Origin: Pseudomonas sp. CFBP 13711
GTDB lineage: Bacteria > Pseudomonadota > Gammaproteobacteria > Pseudomonadales > Pseudomonadaceae
Assembly (NCBI RefSeq): GCF_014842265.1
Contig: NZ_JACYVI010000003.1
Coordinates: 124,001 to 188,000, forward strand
Reading direction: 5' to 3'
Length of the DNA stretch: 64,000 nucleotides
In this document: one piece after another, positions 56,701 through 64,000 of the stretch
Numbering within the stretch: position 1 is the stretch's first letter
How the letters are laid out: each line of letters opens with the position of its first letter
Position numbers and translations under genes: made by a program
Notes under the pieces: generated by a model
Database searches by the model: none
What the model was told of the DNA's origin: nothing
Seen by the model: the letters and a program-made list of their open reading frames with translations, nothing else

Positions 56701-56970
56701 ACCACGACTGGTACGGTCGGTGTAACGAGTAATCAGGTGGTCCTGATACTGATAACGCCAGGCAGCGCCGTTCTCGTCCTGCGCAAGAATCAGATCACCA
56801 AACCCATCGTATTGATACGCGCACAGTTGGCGTTTAACGTCGCCATCACGAATTTCCCATAGACCCGTCAGCCGCCCCTGATCATCGATCAACGTGCCCA
56901 GTCGAAGATGCACTTTGTTGACATCTTTCTCCGAGTAAGTCACCAGCTCGGAGAGCACCGACCCCCCCAC
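53785..56970 (-). CDS. Rhs-repeat polymorphic toxin, C-terminal part
   Basis: 1061 codons from an apparent GTG at 56970. The frame carries many YD/Rhs repeats (for example YDGFGDLILAQDENGAAWRY, YDERGNQTERW) that form the beta-barrel shell, and the Rhs core end (DPIGYLGGLNIYQYGPN, WVDPLGLA). A variable C-terminal tip of about 110 residues (from about 54120 to 53785) follows. The tip is rich in Lys, Cys, His and Trp and has GHGESAWKVYDKTGTW, ADADVYGDHM and KHKSGIGKNID motifs. It is probably a nuclease or other toxin, but I do not recognise the family with certainty. The GTG is probably not the true start: the frame should join the N-terminal part across the C7 tract at 56962-56968. Confidence 0.88.
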   Translation of the reverse strand: MGGSVLSELVTYSEKDVNKVHLRLGTLIDDQGRLTGLWEIRDGDVKRQLCAYQYDGFGDLILAQDENGAAWRYQYQDHLITRYTDRTSRGLNLQWQGTGPDAKAIREWADDGSFDTRLAWDENIRLTYVTDALGHETRHYYDSLGYTYRICHADGRSEWFFRDAAKNIIRHVHTDGSTDRYRYDKLSNLTEHTRADHSVMNYAYDEKSHLIKISDGEGGLWKRDYDLRGNLVEAIDPLENVTEYAYNSFGLPTAIRDANGNKKALAYNDAGQLVKYTDCSGKVSSWEYDERGQMVRFTDPAGHGTTYEYKSGQLVLIKHPDKTEERFSRDAEGRLLAHSDGLELCTTWRYTAAGFIAERVDAAEQTLRYRWDKLGRLVALENENERRAHFHYDPVGRLLEERGFDGRSTRYQYDPETGRLAETINGQRTIALTFDPMGRLTERRATLGEQAQSETFAYDGNGHLVMATNAASRLQWFHDPAGNLLREHQHYSNLDKPLVAVWQHEYDALNNRFATIRPDGHRVSWLTYGSGHLLCLKLDEHELLSYERDDLHREVARHQGNQLLQTQSWDPAGRLQEQLLGRADDKTTLIKRAYTYDAAGQLTDINDSRRGPLSYRYDPVSRLLSAMSRLGTETFAFDPASNLLDDSAAPVRRPLDPEPVRHKLIDNLLRDYAGNHYEYDERGNQTERWTNGLRSELHWDLFDRLVHFRDPRLTVDFGYDPLGRRLYKLSKAHYRPRPEAGTGWNENEHARKERELGCGFTLYGWDGDNLAWESSPPPCAGGLGRTVHYIHEPRTFVPVAQAIRHETIRLVSQPTYEGRYNFKEDPLWNYKPVALPIDALAWYQCDHLGTPQEMTDQNGNTAWSAQYKAWGEAQEQRSEFAQQVGLTNPIRFQGQYHDHETGLHYNRHRYYDPKVGRFISKDPIGYLGGLNIYQYGPNSISWVDPLGLASSPVGPGRKPKSDKPNQNCKRACRKKWEVNRYDRVCEGNVAGVGYAKYFYEPKWSQWWSIDKTGHGESAWKVYDKTGTWVADADVYGDHMSKHKSGIGKNIDFRSLKCKDNK

Positions 56971-58462
56971 CGTGCCGATGCTCGTAATGCAACATAACCC
57001 CGGCGCCGTTGGGCAAAACCTTGTTAATCAGAACAAAACGGTTACCCCGCTGAACATAGGTTTCCCTGTGCTCAAGCCCCCGCATCAGCACCAACCGATC
57101 TTTGCTGAGGCGAACGACGGTCAGATTTTCAATGGCGTTGAAGTGGAACAGTTTGACCTTGGGAAGGGGAAATTCGTGGCTGCGGCCATCGGCGTCGTGG
57201 AAGACCAAGCCTTCATCCACACAGTCAAATCGGGTGGTAAACGGAGTGATCCATCGTGCGCCAATGACGTCCTGATCGTAGGCATCCAGACTCGAACAGT
57301 AAGTCCGCGTCCACTTAATCGGAAAAGGCCCCGGCAGACTGAAATCGGTGTGACTAACCGACTCCGAGCCCATCGCAAAGCTGATGCTCTTGATCGTCGC
57401 CGCACAGGCGCAATTCTTCTGTTCGTTGGGCCGACCCTTTGCAGGCTTCTCGAACTGAACAGCCTCAAGCTTGCCTTCACTCGCCTTGCGCTTGGCCTGA
57501 TTAACCATCCCCGGTTTGATGTTGAACGACTGGCCATGCCCGTTGCGCGACTGCCAGGTGACCACCGCATCACCCAGCGTGAGCAGGAGCGAACCAATGG
57601 AATTCTGAACCCCAGGATCCGCCAGACGATTGATCTGATCCCGAAGCTCCGGGCCCAGTGATCGCAACGAAGCCGCATGTCTGAGCACCTGCGCCTTCAG
57701 CGCTTCAGGCACGAAATATTCGGCAGCACCGTTAACAGCGCCTTTACCCGCAGCAATGCAAACATCCGCAGCGGCCGCAAAAATGTTGCCAATCGCGGCT
57801 TTGGGGTCATACGCCCACTGATCCCCAGCGACCTGAACCCGCTGTTCGGCCTCGAGCAAATCAGCCTTGGCGTTCAGCTCAGGGTTAACCAGCTTTTCAA
57901 GACCGGCAGCGATCTCAAGAAGCACACCTTCCCCAAGTTTCCCGGCATCCTCAAGAATGCCGGGGAGCTTGGCCTGCGCCTGTGGCACAAAGTCATCAAG
58001 CGTCCCGACGATGTCCGCGTTGAGGTGCCCGATCAGAATCTCGATCAGCACGTCACCCAACACCAATTTCCCGCTCCGACGCATCTCTTGGCGCACCAGA
58101 AACAGCATTGGCCGCAGGCTCATCCGTGCCGCCGCCATGCGAGGCGGGCGTGGCATCACTCCGATCAGATTGATGCCCAGACTCACCCAATCCAGCGGAT
58201 CGCGCTTCTCGCTGCTCCATAACCTGGCGATGTCATTCAAGGCATCGACCAGCGCCATGATGTTGCCTACCACCGGCAGTCCGCCTGCCTGGGCCTTGAT
58301 TCGATCAAGCGAAACAACCCCGCCGCTGATCTCCTGTAACCAGGCATCGACGTTTGCAGCACCGACGCCAACGTCCTGAAGCTGAATCAGATCAAGCGGG
58401 ACGATCGCCACTTGAGGTTCGCGTTTCTCACCACCAACGGGCAGATTTAGGGGGCTCGCCAA
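56882..58462 (-). CDS. Rhs-repeat polymorphic toxin, N-terminal part
   Basis: 526 codons. An N-terminal helical region (about 1-350) with hydrophobic stretches is followed by a DUF6531-like domain (DFSLPGPFPIKWTRTYCSSL, GLVFHDADGRSHEFPLP). That domain normally leads directly into Rhs repeats. Here the frame runs into unrelated sequence after YEHRHGGG. One base fewer in the C7 tract (G7 on the coding strand) would give YEHRHGGGSVLSELVTYSEK and one protein of about 1557 residues. No PAAR domain is apparent; a separate VgrG or PAAR for type VI delivery would have to lie elsewhere. Confidence 0.85.
   Translation of the reverse strand: MASPLNLPVGGEKREPQVAIVPLDLIQLQDVGVGAANVDAWLQEISGGVVSLDRIKAQAGGLPVVGNIMALVDALNDIARLWSSEKRDPLDWVSLGINLIGVMPRPPRMAAARMSLRPMLFLVRQEMRRSGKLVLGDVLIEILIGHLNADIVGTLDDFVPQAQAKLPGILEDAGKLGEGVLLEIAAGLEKLVNPELNAKADLLEAEQRVQVAGDQWAYDPKAAIGNIFAAAADVCIAAGKGAVNGAAEYFVPEALKAQVLRHAASLRSLGPELRDQINRLADPGVQNSIGSLLLTLGDAVVTWQSRNGHGQSFNIKPGMVNQAKRKASEGKLEAVQFEKPAKGRPNEQKNCACAATIKSISFAMGSESVSHTDFSLPGPFPIKWTRTYCSSLDAYDQDVIGARWITPFTTRFDCVDEGLVFHDADGRSHEFPLPKVKLFHFNAIENLTVVRLSKDRLVLMRGLEHRETYVQRGNRFVLINKVLPNGAGVMLHYEHRHGGGVGALRAGDLLGERCQQSASSTGHVDR
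56962..56968. repeat. C7 homopolymer at the Rhs frame junction
   Basis: Seven C on the plus strand (G7 on the coding strand). A six-base tract would join the two Rhs frames seamlessly. Confidence 0.85.
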
Positions 58463-58629
58463 GGATGCTCTCCGTGCTCAAAAAACGATCCGAGAAGGCG
58501 TGAATGCCAATCCGGGGGCGACGGAGATATCAAGGGTTGTGCCAGCTGTGAATTAGCCGATATAAATCAATTGCTTGCGAAGAAAAACGGCAGGCTTAAG
58601 CGAACGCTAAACCCGAAAACAAAGAAGAA

Positions 58630-58753
58630 GTGCGCAAGAAGTTGCGCACCCCTGTGCAACTTCTTGCACACTCGTCTGCACACCACGGACGACGAGGCCT
58701 CCAACCCATCAACCACCCCATTCTCACGAAACGAGTGCGCAGCTTTTTGCGCA
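58630..58753. repeat. Cluster of TGCGCA/TGCAA palindromes upstream of yggL
   Basis: Three related dyads: GTGCGCAAGAAGTTGCGCAC (58630-58649), GTGCAACTTCTTGCAC (58654-58669, nearly the complement of the first) and TGCGCA-6 nt-TGCGCA (58736-58753). The 444-bp gap 58463-58906 has no other feature. They may be regulatory or structural. Confidence 0.55.
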
Positions 58754-58906
58754 TCATGGCTATGAGTCGTCCGAAGGCTCTCTGCGCCAGCCCCTCCCCG
58801 ACCCCGACCACAGTGAGAAATGCGACAACCCTGATCAGCATCAAGCAGGCGCCATCAGGACGAAGCTGATAGACTGCGCCCCGAAATTACTCAAGAGGAA
58901 CGCTTC

Positions 58907-59251
58907 ATGGCCACTAACCGCTCCCGTCGTCTGCGCAAAAAACTCTGTGTCGACGAGTTCCAGGAATTGGGCTTCGAACTGAAGCTGGGCTTCAAAGAGG
59001 ACCTGGATGACGAGGCCATCGACGCTTTCCTCGACGCTTTCCTGACAGAGGCCATGGACGCTAACGGTCTGGACTACGTCGGCGGCGACGACTTCGGTCT
59101 GGTTTGCCTGGCGAACCGTGGTTCGGTCAGCGAAGAACAGCGCGCTGCTGTCGAAGCATGGCTCAAAGGCCGCAGCGAGCTGACTGAAGTTGAAGTCAGC
59201 CCCCTGCAGGACGCCTGGTACCCGGAAAAGCCGATCAACGCGGCTGTCTGA
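58907..59251 (+). CDS. yggL: YggL-family (DUF469) protein
   Basis: 114 residues matching the YggL family: basic N-terminus (ATNRSRRLRKKLCVDEFQEL), then a compact acidic alpha/beta domain (GFELKLGFKEDLDDEAIDAF, DANGLDYVGGDDFGLVCL) ending EVSPLQDAWYP. E. coli YggL associates with the 50S ribosomal subunit. AAGAGGAA precedes the ATG. Confidence 0.93.
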   Translation: MATNRSRRLRKKLCVDEFQELGFELKLGFKEDLDDEAIDAFLDAFLTEAMDANGLDYVGGDDFGLVCLANRGSVSEEQRAAVEAWLKGRSELTEVEVSPLQDAWYPEKPINAAV

Positions 59252-59285
59252 TGAGCTGGCGGGCCTTCCCGCCGAGCTGATACTG

Positions 59286-59314
59286 AAAAAGCCATCCTTC
59301 GGGATGGCTTTTTT
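59286..59314 (+). terminator. Rho-independent terminator of yggL
   Basis: AAAAAGCCATCC/GGATGGCTTTTT with a TTCG tetraloop, 35 bp after the stop. Confidence 0.93.
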
Positions 59315-59638
59315 GTGTCCGGGATTCGAGGTTTTGGAGTGTTCACCGGACAAAAACTGCAGCCGGACATCACGAATGCTGCCATGAAATGGCGGCCTGC
59401 AGCCGGCGTTACGGGAAAAAACCACGGTTTAACGTGACTTTGAATGGGCAAGCGCAAAAAATAGCGCCGTTTGACGGCAGTACCCCGGCGCAAGTCACGA
59501 AAGCTTGGGGCATAATGCCGCTTTACCGAAACGCCAGTGTCACGCCCTGCCATCGGGCATTTTCTGGTGGATCGTTCACAATGCGAGGGAATTCACCCCC
59601 TCTTCATCTTCGTTGTTCGCTGCAGTAGGGTTTATTGA
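59315..59638. other. Intergenic region yggL to dacB
   Basis: 324 bp with no open frame that looks coding on either strand and no repeat. It presumably holds the dacB promoter; I see no distinctive control site. Confidence 0.5.
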
Positions 59639-61105
59639 ATGATCAAGTCTTTGCGTCCGCTGTTTATCGCCACCCTGCTTTTGCCCCTCTCGTTCTCCAT
59701 CGCCGCCGCCCCTATCAATACAGCCCTGCCCCCCAAGGTTCAGGAAGCACTCAAAGCCAGCAAGCTGCAGAACGATGCGCTTTCGCTGGTGATGCTGCCG
59801 GTCAGCGGCCCCGGCACCCCGACTGTTTTCAACGCCGACGTGTCGGTCAACCCGGCTTCGACCATGAAGCTGGTGACCACCTACGCCGCACTGGAAATGC
59901 TCGGCCCGACCCATCAGTGGAAAACCGAGTTCTACACCGACGGCACCCTCAGCAATGGCGTTCTGCGTGGCAACCTGTACCTCAAGGGCGGCGGCGATCC
60001 CAAGCTGAACATGGAACGCTTGTGGCTGCTGATGCGCGACCTGCGTGCCAACGGCGTGCAGCAGGTGACCGGCGATCTGGTGCTCGACCGCAGCCATTTC
60101 GTACAACCGCAACTGCCGGTGTTCGATGACGATGGCAACGATAAGAACAAGCCGTTCCTGGTGCGCCCCGACTCCTTGATGGTCAACCTCAAGGCCCTGC
60201 GTTTCGTCACCCGCAACGACGGCGGCAGGATTCTGGTTTCGGTAGAGCCGCCCATCGCCGCGATCCACATCAATAACCAAGTCAAGGCGCTGTCATCCAG
60301 CAAGTGCACCGGCGACGTGCTGTACAACCCGGTGCCGGAAGCCGATGGCGGCATCACCGTCACGGTGTCCGGCCAGTTGGGTGACGGCTGCAACTCCCAA
60401 ACCTATCTGTCGCTGCTCGATCACCCGACCTACACCGCCGGTGCCGTGCGCGCCATCTGGCAGGAACTGGGCGGGACCATTCTCGGCAAGGACCGTCTGG
60501 ACGTGACACCGGGCAGCGCCAAGTTGCTGGCCAGGGCCTTTTCGCCGGATCTGGCGGAGATCATTCGCGACATCAACAAATTCAGTAACAACACCATGGC
60601 CCAGCAGCTGTTCCTGAGCCTGGGCGCCGAGTTCCGTAACGAAGCCGACGGTGACGACGCCAAAGCCGCACAGCGTGTGGTGCGCCAATGGCTGGCGAAG
60701 AAAGGCATCATCGCGACGCATCTGGTGATGGAAAACGGTTCAGGCCTGTCCCGCGCCGAACGGGTCAGCGCACGGGAAATGGCGCAGATGCTCCAGGCCG
60801 CGTGGAACAGCCCGTTTCAGGCCGAATTCATGAGTTCGCTGCCGTTGGCAGGGATGGACGGCACCATGCGCAAACGCCTGAAACGTACCGCCCTGCGCGG
60901 CGAAGCCCACATCAAGACCGGCACCCTGAACACCGTTCGCGCCATCTCCGGATTCAGCCGCGACAGCAATGGCAACACCTGGGTAGTGGTCGCGATTCTC
61001 AACGACCCGCGTCCATGGGGTGCGTCTTCGGTGCTGGATGAAGTACTGGTCAGCCTGTACAACCAGCCGAAACTGGCGAGCACGTCGATTTCGCTTCAGC
61101 AATAA
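59639..61105 (+). CDS. dacB: D-alanyl-D-alanine carboxypeptidase/endopeptidase (PBP4, DacB)
   Basis: 488-residue periplasmic penicillin-binding protein that trims and cuts peptidoglycan cross-links. Signal peptide (FIATLLLPLSFSIAAA). Active-site motifs of the class C low-mass PBPs: Ser74-x-x-Lys77 in PASTMK, Ser316-Asn in FSNNTMAQQL, and Lys426-Thr-Gly in HIKTGTLNTV. The large insert domain between SxxK and SxN, typical of PBP4, is present. Ribosome site TAGGG. Confidence 0.95.
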   Translation: MIKSLRPLFIATLLLPLSFSIAAAPINTALPPKVQEALKASKLQNDALSLVMLPVSGPGTPTVFNADVSVNPASTMKLVTTYAALEMLGPTHQWKTEFYTDGTLSNGVLRGNLYLKGGGDPKLNMERLWLLMRDLRANGVQQVTGDLVLDRSHFVQPQLPVFDDDGNDKNKPFLVRPDSLMVNLKALRFVTRNDGGRILVSVEPPIAAIHINNQVKALSSSKCTGDVLYNPVPEADGGITVTVSGQLGDGCNSQTYLSLLDHPTYTAGAVRAIWQELGGTILGKDRLDVTPGSAKLLARAFSPDLAEIIRDINKFSNNTMAQQLFLSLGAEFRNEADGDDAKAAQRVVRQWLAKKGIIATHLVMENGSGLSRAERVSAREMAQMLQAAWNSPFQAEFMSSLPLAGMDGTMRKRLKRTALRGEAHIKTGTLNTVRAISGFSRDSNGNTWVVVAILNDPRPWGASSVLDEVLVSLYNQPKLASTSISLQQ

Positions 61106-61112
61106 CGTCACG

Positions 61113-61158
61113 CGCCGGGCTGTGCGAAGTCGCTCGACGACATGCGCACAGCCCGGCG
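61113..61158. terminator. Two-tier hairpin between converging dacB and ABC genes
   Basis: 14-bp perfect arms CGCCGGGCTGTGCG (61113-61126) and CGCACAGCCCGGCG (61145-61158), enclosing a second stem GTCG/CGAC. No T-run. It begins 7 bp after the dacB stop. Confidence 0.65.
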
Positions 61159-61183
61159 GCCAGTCTTTACGTACCTGCTCTGC

Positions 61184-61978
61184 CTACCAGCTCTGCCCCA
61201 ACCCCAGCAATCCGAGAATCTGTTTGCGCAGGCCAACCAGATACGGGTCGTCACGGTGCCGTGGATAGGCACGGTCGATGATCAGCTCGGCCTTGATCTG
61301 CGCGGGCCGGTCGCTGAAGACAATGACGCGATTGGCGAGCAGCAGCGCCTCCTCGACATCGTGGGTGACCAACAGCGCCGTGTAACCCTGGCGTTGCCAC
61401 AGATCGATCAACTCCTGCTGCATGGCAATCCGGGTCAGCGAGTCGAGCTTGCCCAGCGGCTCATCGAGAATCAGCAGTCTTGGCTCGTTGACCAACGCCC
61501 GCGCCAGCGCCACCCGCTGGGCCATGCCGCCCGACAGCTGTCGCGGATAGGCTCGTGCGAATTGACTCAAACCGACCTTCGCCAGGGCCTCATCAACCTT
61601 GCCCTTCGTGGTTTTGAGCAGACCCTGGGCTTCCAGGCCGAGGGCAACGTTGTCCCAGACCCGACGCCACGGGTACAGGGTCGGGTCCTGAAACACCACC
61701 ACCCGCGTCGGATCCGGCCCGGTGATCGCCACACCGTCCGCCGTAATGCTCCCGCTGTCCGCACCTTCCAGCCCCGCGACCAGCCGCAGCAGGGTGGATT
61801 TTCCACAACCCGACGGTCCTAACAGGGCGACGAATTCCCCCGGTTCAACCTCCAGCGACACCCGCTGCAACACCGGCAGCTTGTGCCCTTCGAGGGAGAA
61901 ACCGTGGCTCAGGTTATCGATGCGCAGCGCCAGACCACGACTGTGCTCGGCGCTTGCCGCTCTGGCTGCATTTACCAT
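61184..61978 (-). CDS. ABC importer ATPase, SsuB/TauB/NrtD type
   Basis: 264 residues from the ATG at 61978, which has AAGGAG at good spacing and overlaps the permease stop by 7 bp. Walker A GPSGCGKST, Q-loop VFQDPTLYPWRRVWDN (PWR/L is typical of the nitrate/sulfonate/taurine group), signature LSGGMAQRVALARAL and Walker B LLILDEPLGKLD. Third gene of a binding protein-permease-ATPase operon. Confidence 0.93.
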   Translation of the reverse strand: MVNAARAASAEHSRGLALRIDNLSHGFSLEGHKLPVLQRVSLEVEPGEFVALLGPSGCGKSTLLRLVAGLEGADSGSITADGVAITGPDPTRVVVFQDPTLYPWRRVWDNVALGLEAQGLLKTTKGKVDEALAKVGLSQFARAYPRQLSGGMAQRVALARALVNEPRLLILDEPLGKLDSLTRIAMQQELIDLWQRQGYTALLVTHDVEEALLLANRVIVFSDRPAQIKAELIIDRAYPRHRDDPYLVGLRKQILGLLGLGQSW

Positions 61979-62970
61979 TTCATTGCTCCTTGCTGCCACG
62001 CCAGCAGACGGTCACGAATCAGAAACAGCGCCGAGATCAGCCCCGAACAGGCCAGCGCCATGATCAACAATGCTGCGTACATGTTGGCGTACGCCGCCCA
62101 CCCCTGGGCCCATTGCAGGTACCAGCCGATGCCGGACTTCACACCCATCATCTCGGCGACCACCAGGGTGGAAAACGATGCGCCGAGGCCCATGAACAAG
62201 CCGACGAAAACGTGAGGCAGCGCTGCGGGAATCGCCACTTTGAAGATGAGAAAACCCTGTCTTGCGCCCAAGGTGCGGGCCACGTCGTAGTAGGCCTTGT
62301 CGACGCTCGACACCCCTGACCACGTCAGCACCGTCACCGGAAACCAGGTCGCCAGCGCAATGAGAAACACGCTCGCACTCCAACTGCTGGGGAACAGAAA
62401 GAAGCACAGCGGCAGCAAGGCGGTGGACGGCACCGGGCCGAGTATCCTCAGCACCGGGTGCAGCCAGTAGCCGATGCTCCGCGACCAGCCGATGGCGACG
62501 CCGGCGATGAACCCTGTCAGTGCGCCAAGGGCGACACCGCTGCCCAGCAGAATTGCCGAATGAAACAGGCTGTCGGCGAGGCGCGGCCAGTCCTCGACAT
62601 AGACGTCCAGCAGCGCTTGGGGTGGCGCGAAGAACGGCACCGGCAATACGCCGAATTTGGCGGTGAGCAGCTCCCAGATCGTGAGCAGAATCGGCAGCGC
62701 GATCAGCCAGGGGCCGAGCGTTTGCGTACGCGCGGCGATGCGCGGAGACCAACGCCCCGCAACCACCGCCAGCAGGATCAGCCCCGACATGATCAGGCAC
62801 AGATTCGCCAGACCCTGGGTCATCGGCCAGAGACGGGTGGCGTTGGGCAGATACACGATCAATAGCGCCGCCGCGAGCCAGACCGCCGCCGCCAACACGC
62901 CGTGCAACCAGAAGCGTCCCGCCGGGGTTTTCAGCCGTTCGACGCCGGCCGCCAACTCAACTGAAGACAT
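61972..62970 (-). CDS. ABC importer permease, SsuC/TauC type, extended N-terminus
   Basis: 332 residues from the ATG at 62970 (MSSVELAAGVERLK), overlapping the binding-protein stop by 14 bp; an ATG-like start at 63003 is less likely. The C-terminal 230 residues match TauC/SsuC permeases, with the EAA loop DVARTLGARQGFLIFKVAIP. The first 100 residues add two or three extra hydrophobic helices (WLHGVLAAAVWLAAALLIVY, LANLCLIMSGLILLAVVAGR) not usual in the family. Confidence 0.9.
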   Translation of the reverse strand: MSSVELAAGVERLKTPAGRFWLHGVLAAAVWLAAALLIVYLPNATRLWPMTQGLANLCLIMSGLILLAVVAGRWSPRIAARTQTLGPWLIALPILLTIWELLTAKFGVLPVPFFAPPQALLDVYVEDWPRLADSLFHSAILLGSGVALGALTGFIAGVAIGWSRSIGYWLHPVLRILGPVPSTALLPLCFFLFPSSWSASVFLIALATWFPVTVLTWSGVSSVDKAYYDVARTLGARQGFLIFKVAIPAALPHVFVGLFMGLGASFSTLVVAEMMGVKSGIGWYLQWAQGWAAYANMYAALLIMALACSGLISALFLIRDRLLAWQQGAMKW

Positions 62971-64000
62971 CGGCAGTGATCTCCGCAGCAAAGGCGTTGG
63001 CATCAGTGCTTTGACGGATGACCTCGACGGTTTTCAGGTCGCGAACGTAGGTGGCGATCTCGGCGGTCAGTGCCGCGCCGACGGCGTGGTGGCCATGGGT
63101 GTGATCGTGAAGGATGGCGACGACTTCCTCGGTGGTGGTGTTCAGCGCGTAGGCCTGGAACCCTTTGGCAACCTCCTCCGGATGCTTGACCGAGTAATCG
63201 TGGGCTTCAAGAATCGCCTGAGTCAGGGCCGCCACGGCGCGTCTGTCGTCCCGCGCCAGTTTGCCGGTCACGCCCACCACGCAGCAGCTGAGGTTGGCGT
63301 AGTCCTCCACCAGATTCGACGACAGTTCGCGAGCCTTGCCGGCGTTGATCAATCGGTACATGAACGGGTCGCTGCCGCTCACCGCCTGCACTTCGCCGCG
63401 CTCCAGCGCCGTACCCAGCAAGTCGGCCGGATACAGGCGCCACTCGACGTCGCGCACCGGGTCGACGCCATGTTTCTTCAGGAGGATGGAAAAGAAGTTA
63501 CGGTCGGGACTGGCCATGTCGGTCACGCCGATGGCCTTGCCTTTTAGGTCTTCGAGTGTCTTCACGTTGCCACTCGCCGCCGTCAACAACCGCAGGCATC
63601 CGCCGTGGGTTCCGGCAGTCAGCTTGACGTCGAAGCCCTGCTCCAGCGCTTTCAGCCACCGCAGCGCCATGCCGATGCCGGCGTCCGCTTTGCCCGTCGC
63701 AATGGCTTCCAGCAACACTTCGGTTGAATTGCCGAAATTGACCAGTTCGACGTCCAGATTGTGCTTATTGAAAAAGCCCTGCCCGTGGGCGATGACCACG
63801 GGGGCCAGGCACACGGCGTTCAGGTTGATCGCAAGCTTCAGCGCCCTTGGCTGATCGAGCCTGATGAACTCACCCGTGCCCGCGGGCTCGCTCGCCCCGC
63901 CACTGGCGTCGGCGCCGTGCCCTGCATGCTCCGCATGTTCGTCCGCAGCCCAGACGCCGCGCGGCAATGACAGCAGAAGTGGCGATGCCAGCGCAGCGCC
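62957..64000 (-). CDS. NMT1/SsuA-type substrate-binding protein, His-rich (5' end missing)
   Basis: The frame is open through the right edge, so the start lies outside. Visible from the edge: signal-peptide core (LASPLLLSLPRGVWAAD), then a His-rich segment (EHAEHAGHGADASGG). The periplasmic binding fold follows (RALKLAINLNAVCLAPVVIA, GQGFFNKHNLDVELVNFGN, GIGMALRWLKALEQGFDVKL). A second His cluster HDHTHGHHAV appears near the C-terminal third. The fold resembles proteins binding nitrate, sulfonates, taurine or pyrimidines. The His clusters are unusual and could bind a metal. Substrate unknown. Confidence 0.88.
   Translation of the reverse strand, partial: GAALASPLLLSLPRGVWAADEHAEHAGHGADASGGASEPAGTGEFIRLDQPRALKLAINLNAVCLAPVVIAHGQGFFNKHNLDVELVNFGNSTEVLLEAIATGKADAGIGMALRWLKALEQGFDVKLTAGTHGGCLRLLTAASGNVKTLEDLKGKAIGVTDMASPDRNFFSILLKKHGVDPVRDVEWRLYPADLLGTALERGEVQAVSGSDPFMYRLINAGKARELSSNLVEDYANLSCCVVGVTGKLARDDRRAVAALTQAILEAHDYSVKHPEEVAKGFQAYALNTTTEEVVAILHDHTHGHHAVGAALTAEIATYVRDLKTVEVIRQSTDANAFAAEITADVFS

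Overview
The window is chromosomal DNA from a Pseudomonas, most likely of the syringae/fluorescens lineages. This rests on a MuxABC-type tripartite RND pump, a XenA-type ene-reductase next to its ArsR regulator, a PsmE-type alginate epimerase, phosphatidylcholine synthase, PagL, a PE-LIG-POL LigD, and many REP/REPIN palindromes (core GGGACCGGCTT[TC]AGCCGGGAAG) between genes. GC content is high throughout, except in the Rhs toxin tip and its neighbours (about 52.8-54.1 kb). No tRNA, rRNA, IS element, prophage or CRISPR array was seen.

Layout. 1-6.2 kb: muxC (cut by the window edge), muxB and muxA on the minus strand, joined by ATGA overlaps. 6.5-18.3 kb: sensing and small metabolism, with two membrane diguanylate cyclases, a coiled-coil membrane protein, the divergent arsR-like/xenA pair, a LysR regulator, a frameshifted HBM-type chemoreceptor, a VOC protein, pagL, and a dCache chemoreceptor carrying the complete amino-acid-binding motif. 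18.7-24.3 kb: one 1871-residue secreted protein combining a mannuronan C-5 epimerase, RTX modules and an SGNH acetylhydrolase. 24.8-34.5 kb: a minus-strand operon of flavin monooxygenase, a complete dipeptide-type ABC importer and two carboxymuconolactone-decarboxylase-like (CMD) proteins, with a LysR gene upstream and a REP array between. 34.8-37.4 kb: three overlapping genes for a haem-oxygenase-like diiron protein, an NPPY methyltransferase and a small protein. 37.5-46.4 kb: a stress or stationary-phase type island with DUF4142, ligD, a zinc dehydrogenase, PLDc_N, a membrane trio (one member frameshifted by a 13-bp duplication) and an SDR. 46.9-52.7 kb: RidA-like protein, rlhA, a small secreted protein, pcs, and a divergent Lrp/cysteine desulfurase pair. 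52.9-58.5 kb: an Rhs polymorphic toxin split by a C7 tract, with two tandem LRV-repeat immunity candidates. 58.9-64 kb: yggL, dacB and a SsuABC/NMT1-like importer running off the right edge.

The best candidates for undescribed biology are the diiron oxidase/methyltransferase/small-protein operon and the monooxygenase-ABC-CMD operon. Also notable are the Rhs module with duplicated immunity genes, a set of long two-tier hairpins without U-tracts at gene ends, and the REPIN family. Three genes carry frameshifts. These may be real or may be assembly errors, so raw reads should be checked before any biological reading.
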